Origin: Thermococcus eurythermalis
Lineage (GTDB): Archaea; Methanobacteriota_B; Thermococci; Thermococcales; Thermococcaceae
DNA: 64,000 nucleotides
Direction: 5' to 3'
Assembly: GCF_000769655.1 (NCBI RefSeq)
Contig: NZ_CP008887.1
Span: 1,674,001 to 1,738,000, forward strand
Part shown: in pieces, positions 61,275-64,000 of the stretch
How the letters are laid out: each line of letters opens with the position of its first letter
Position numbering within the stretch: the stretch's first letter is position 1
Notes under the pieces: generated by a model
Seen by the model: the letters and a program-made list of their open reading frames with translations, nothing else
The model's database searches: none
Told to the model about the DNA's origin: nothing
Made by a program: the position numbers and the translations under genes

Positions 61275-62441
61275 CTAAACCTCAAACGGGAGCCTGTGGC
61301 CGAGCTTCTCGACCTTAACCTTCAGGTACGGCCTGTTGTGCTCCGTGATTTCTGGAGGGGCCGGGATGATCTCAACGACCTCAATCCCGAACTCCTCCAG
61401 GGCCCTGGCCTTCGCCGGGTTGTTCGTTATGAGCCTTATCCTTGAAACGCCCAGCGCGCGAAGCATCTGGAAGGCCGCTTCATAGGTTCTTTCATCAGCC
61501 TTGTACCCAAGCGCCTCGTTAGCCTCAACGGTATCGAGCCCCTTGTCCTGAAGTTCGTAGGCCTTGATCTTCTCCTTCAGACCTATTCCCCTGCCCTCCT
61601 GGTCCATGTAGAGCAGTATCCCGCCTTCCCGGGCTATCATTCTAAGTGAATTTGCCAATTGACTTCCGCAGTCGCACTTGAGGGAGGCGAGCGTGTCTCC
61701 GGTGAGGCACTTCGAGTGAATCCTGACGAGCGGAACGTCGCCGTAGGGCTCCTTGACTATCGCGGCGTGCTCCTTGAAGTCCAGCTCGTTCTCGAAGGCT
61801 ATAATTCTGAACTCCCCGTATCTCGTGGGAAGCCTCGCGTTCGCGTAGACCCTTATCAGCTGCTTCCTCTTCACGAACTCCTTCCAGACGTCGTCGGTGG
61901 TGATGACAGGCAGGTCGTGTTCCTCTGCGAACTTAAGGGCGTACTCGCGGTTGTGGGAGTCGCCCCTCTCGTCGAGAATCTCGATTATTAGAGCATAGCG
62001 CTTGAAGCCGAGGAACTCCATGAGCTCGAGCGAGCTCTCGGTGTGGCCGCGACGCCTGTTGAGCCCTATCCCTCCGAGGAGGTGAAGGTGCCCGGGGTAG
62101 CGGAAGGCCTCAACGCCCAGCCCCCCGGCGAGTTTTCTAGCGGTAAGGGCCCTCTCTTCCGCGGTTACGCCGGTAAAGGTCTCCTTGTAATCGACTGGAA
62201 TCAGAAAGTTGGTCTCGCCTTCTTTGCTTGGCAGGCGGAAGAAGCCCCGCTTTAGGGCCTCGTCCATATCCATCGTGAGGCACAGCAGGCCCTTTGCGGA
62301 GAGCATGAAGTTGACTACCTCGGCTGAGGCTATCTCGGCTGGATAAATCAAATCGGCCTCGAACTCCCTTCTGTCGTCGATGAGAACCACAGGCTTTCCA
62401 TCGAGAACGGCCTTTCTAAGTTCTCCCAGGTTCATAGGCAT
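61275..62441 (-). CDS. ribBA: Bifunctional RibBA: DHBP synthase / GTP cyclohydrolase II
   Basis: A 388-residue fusion. The RibB half (1-200) has [19 protein letters not shown] and [22 protein letters not shown], making dihydroxybutanone phosphate. The RibA half (about 205-388) has [20 protein letters not shown] with the zinc cysteines and [20 protein letters not shown] (in part), opening GTP. The bacterial-type GTP cyclohydrolase II differs from the archaeal ArfA route. TATA ATTTTTAAAAAT about 25 bases upstream implies a leaderless start at ATG 62441 or 62435. Confidence 0.94.
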   Translation of the reverse strand: MPMNLGELRKAVLDGKPVVLIDDRREFEADLIYPAEIASAEVVNFMLSAKGLLCLTMDMDEALKRGFFRLPSKEGETNFLIPVDYKETFTGVTAEERALTARKLAGGLGVEAFRYPGHLHLLGGIGLNRRRGHTESSLELMEFLGFKRYALIIEILDERGDSHNREYALKFAEEHDLPVITTDDVWKEFVKRKQLIRVYANARLPTRYGEFRIIAFENELDFKEHAAIVKEPYGDVPLVRIHSKCLTGDTLASLKCDCGSQLANSLRMIAREGGILLYMDQEGRGIGLKEKIKAYELQDKGLDTVEANEALGYKADERTYEAAFQMLRALGVSRIRLITNNPAKARALEEFGIEVVEIIPAPPEITEHNRPYLKVKVEKLGHRLPFEV

Positions 62442-62455
62442 CAGGTTCTATAAGA

Positions 62456-62482
62456 GGAACATTATTTTTAAAAATTTGTTCC
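62456..62482. promoter_or_regulatory. Inverted repeat around the ribBA TATA box
   Basis: GGAACA (62456-62461) and TGTTCC (62477-62482) form perfect six-base arms with 15 A/T bases between them that contain the TATA box TTTTTAAAAA. A repressor bound to the arms would block TBP. It may be a riboflavin or FMN-responsive operator; the protein is unknown. Confidence 0.5.
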
Positions 62483-62495
62483 AAAAATGGAAAAA

Positions 62496-63629
62496 TCACC
62501 CGGGCTGGACGACGAGGTCCAGGACGAGGAAGCCCTCAAAGTCTGGCATTAGCGGACCATCGCCATCGTCGTTGTGGACCGAGATGTTTCCGAAAACGCC
62601 GAAGAGGGACCTAACGTGTTTTCCCTCCCAGACGTCCTCTGCAGCAACGCCCCGGGAGAACATGTTCAGCCTCCCTGTAAAGGCCACCCACACAGCAGGT
62701 TTGCAGCCCGTGGAGTTGAAGCTTACAGAAATCACCCTCCCCCCTTTGCCAGAGTAGTCAAAGCCGTAGTAGCCGCCGTCGCTGTAGAGGCACGAGTTCC
62801 CGATGAGCCGGGCGGAGTAGACCTCGCTCCCGTTCGCCCCCAGCTCGGCACAGTAGTCCTCCGGGGGCCGGGGCTCCTCGGGGACGTCCATCTGGGCGAG
62901 CTCTTCCGCAGTGGTTACCCTCTTTCCCACGAGGGAGATAAGGTTCTCGCGGTATTCCGTGCACCTGCGCAGAAACTCCTCGCTCCTCCCGAGCCTCTTG
63001 GGAACCATTATGGGGGCGTTCCAGGCATTAAAACCGTCGGGGACGGTCAGTGTGAGAAGCCATTCTTCATTTCCCGAAAGTGACGCTGAGGGAAGCTCCA
63101 GAACCTTTCCGTTCCTCAGATAGACCTTTTTCGGCATTTCTCTGAAGACTCCCTTGAATGAGAGGACGGTGCACTGGCCCGCCTTCAGTTTGGCCGAGTA
63201 CGTGAACTTCCCCTTCGAGTGGCCAACCTTATCGAGTGCCGGCTTAACGAACTCCACCTTCCCTACGGAGAGACCTAGGTCGCGGCTCACATTGAGAACC
63301 CGCTCCCTTATGCCGTCCCACCGGAGTCCCAGGTAGTCCGCGCCGGGATAGAGGATGTAGAAGGCCACATTGGAGTCAATCCACCTAGGCACTTCAGCGC
63401 TGAAGATAACCCTCTGGTCTTTCAGCGAGCAGGCGAGCACTTCGACCGAGTATCCGGTGCTGTCGAGCCTCTCCGCCGAGAAGACGAGAAGGTCGCCGTT
63501 GGCCGTTGCGGAAATAGCCTCATCCGGTCTTTCCGGCTTTTTGCCGTTGGTATCAGAAAAGGCCACTGCACCTGCTACGATAAGAAGTAAGAGCAAAAAA
63601 ATAAGGGTTGGTCTCCCTTTCTTTGCCAT
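62496..63629 (-). CDS. Secreted or membrane-anchored protein, paralogue of the gene at 17751-18806
   Basis: A 377-residue protein with an N-terminal hydrophobic segment (TLIFLLLLLIVAGAVAF). It matches the protein at 17751 in LDSTGY, the CSL motif, GQCTVLSFKGVFRE, VPKRLGR, YCAELGANG, YSDGGYY and CKPAVWVAF, with four shared cysteines, and ends LVLDLVVQPG. It lies between riboflavin synthase and ribBA on the same strand, but the ribBA promoter lies in between, so it need not be part of the rib operon. ATG 63629 after GGTTGTGAGT; the longer frame reaches 63677. Function unknown. Confidence 0.75.
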   Translation of the reverse strand: MAKKGRPTLIFLLLLLIVAGAVAFSDTNGKKPERPDEAISATANGDLLVFSAERLDSTGYSVEVLACSLKDQRVIFSAEVPRWIDSNVAFYILYPGADYLGLRWDGIRERVLNVSRDLGLSVGKVEFVKPALDKVGHSKGKFTYSAKLKAGQCTVLSFKGVFREMPKKVYLRNGKVLELPSASLSGNEEWLLTLTVPDGFNAWNAPIMVPKRLGRSEEFLRRCTEYRENLISLVGKRVTTAEELAQMDVPEEPRPPEDYCAELGANGSEVYSARLIGNSCLYSDGGYYGFDYSGKGGRVISVSFNSTGCKPAVWVAFTGRLNMFSRGVAAEDVWEGKHVRSLFGVFGNISVHNDDGDGPLMPDFEGFLVLDLVVQPG

Positions 63630-63752
63630 ACTCACAACCTCCAGTCTTCGTACACTACTACCATCAATAATAGACAAACTCTTAATATTTAAACTTTCTG
63701 TTAAGAAATTTTGTTAAACTCCTCTGGGACATATAATCCATTGCGGTCCCTT

Positions 63753-64000
63753 TTACCTCCACATTAGGGCTCTCCTAACGTACCTCGCTAAAACGTCAAT
63801 CTCGTAGTTCACCCTGTCCCCGGGCCTCAGGTGGCCAAGGTTCGTCATCTCGAGCGTGTAGGGGATTACCTGAACCCAGAAGCGGTTCGCCTCGACCCTC
63901 GCGACGGTTAGAGAAACGCCGTTAAGCGCTATCGAGCCCTTCTCAGCTATTCCCCACCTCTCACGGGGCATCTCAAATGCCATCCAGGTCGTGTTCCCGC
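63753..64000 (-). CDS. ribE: Riboflavin synthase (lumazine-binding, bacterial RibE type), partial
   Basis: The C-terminal 82 residues of a riboflavin synthase; the N-terminus is beyond the right edge. GSIALNGVSLTVARVEANRF and IPYTLEMTNLGHLRPGDRVN are the second lumazine-binding domain, ending EIDVLARYVRRALMWR. The frame stays open to base 64000 (reading GNTTW before the first methionine), so no start is in the window. It would complete the riboflavin pathway after RibBA and RibH. Confidence 0.88.
   Translation of the reverse strand, partial: GNTTWMAFEMPRERWGIAEKGSIALNGVSLTVARVEANRFWVQVIPYTLEMTNLGHLRPGDRVNYEIDVLARYVRRALMWR

Overview
The window looks like a chromosomal segment of a hyperthermophilic archaeon of the order Thermococcales, most likely Thermococcus. 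The evidence is archaeal-type ValS, ProS, MetG and CysS, Trm5 and Trm10, PurP/PurO, archaeal Thi4, DacZ, archaemetzincin, TATA/BRE promoters with G-rich GGTGA-type ribosome sites, many ATGA/GTGA gene overlaps, a CGP-CTERM anchor, and a CRISPR repeat of the Thermococcales type. Coding density is high and most genes sit in short operons.

Layout. 1-5 kb: an AT-rich partial gene of unknown function, an antitoxin-like remnant, a diphthamide ligase, two cobamide genes and a methyltransferase. 5.0-7.1 kb: an AT-rich cassette that I read as a secreted or membrane BECR-fold RNase toxin followed by two paralogous immunity-like genes. 7.3-13 kb: valS, trm10, an AT-rich membrane glycosyltransferase-like gene and tRNA-Glu. 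13-19 kb: trm5, and tldD/tldE with a toxin-antitoxin-like pair between them, then a secreted family protein and a broken CGP-CTERM gene. 19-26 kb: cupin, racemase, YchF, CYTH, Lrp, UbiX, DacZ, pyruvate kinase and archaemetzincin. 26.2-28.1 kb: a fluoride locus in which a fluoride riboswitch precedes a prenyltransferase-fold gene, followed by crcB and a DUF190 gene. 28-38 kb: coaBC, a second racemase, a carbamoyltransferase, proS, a D-2-hydroxyacid dehydrogenase and two TauE/SafE permeases. 38-42.2 kb: two tandem copies of a two-gene cassette, each a secreted helical protein plus a membrane-anchored winged-HTH protein. 42-50 kb: a DUF234 ATPase, metG, a 22-repeat CRISPR array without cas genes, cysS and an FKBP with a long charged tail. 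50-64 kb: a CPBP protease, a GNAT/ABC-ATPase fusion, thiamine and late purine genes (thiD-thiN, thi4, divergent thiC-purC-purP-purO), an MscS channel, and a bacterial-type riboflavin cluster with a secreted protein gene inside it.

How genes work together. ThiC and PurC compete for the same intermediate, AIR, and are adjacent in one operon; PurP and PurO then finish IMP. RibBA, RibH and riboflavin synthase cover most of riboflavin synthesis. CrcB exports fluoride and the aptamer senses it. TldD and TldE form one protease. CbiB and the PLP enzyme supply the aminopropanol arm of cobamides.

Most interesting: the toxin/immunity cassette, whose toxin frame is broken just before its predicted catalytic motif; the duplicated secreted-helix/membrane-HTH cassette; and the fluoride riboswitch controlling a gene that is not a known fluoride transporter. 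Several genes (toxin, signal-peptide ORF, MscS, CGP-CTERM protein) are each one base short of a longer sensible frame. This is either real decay or assembly error and should be kept in mind.
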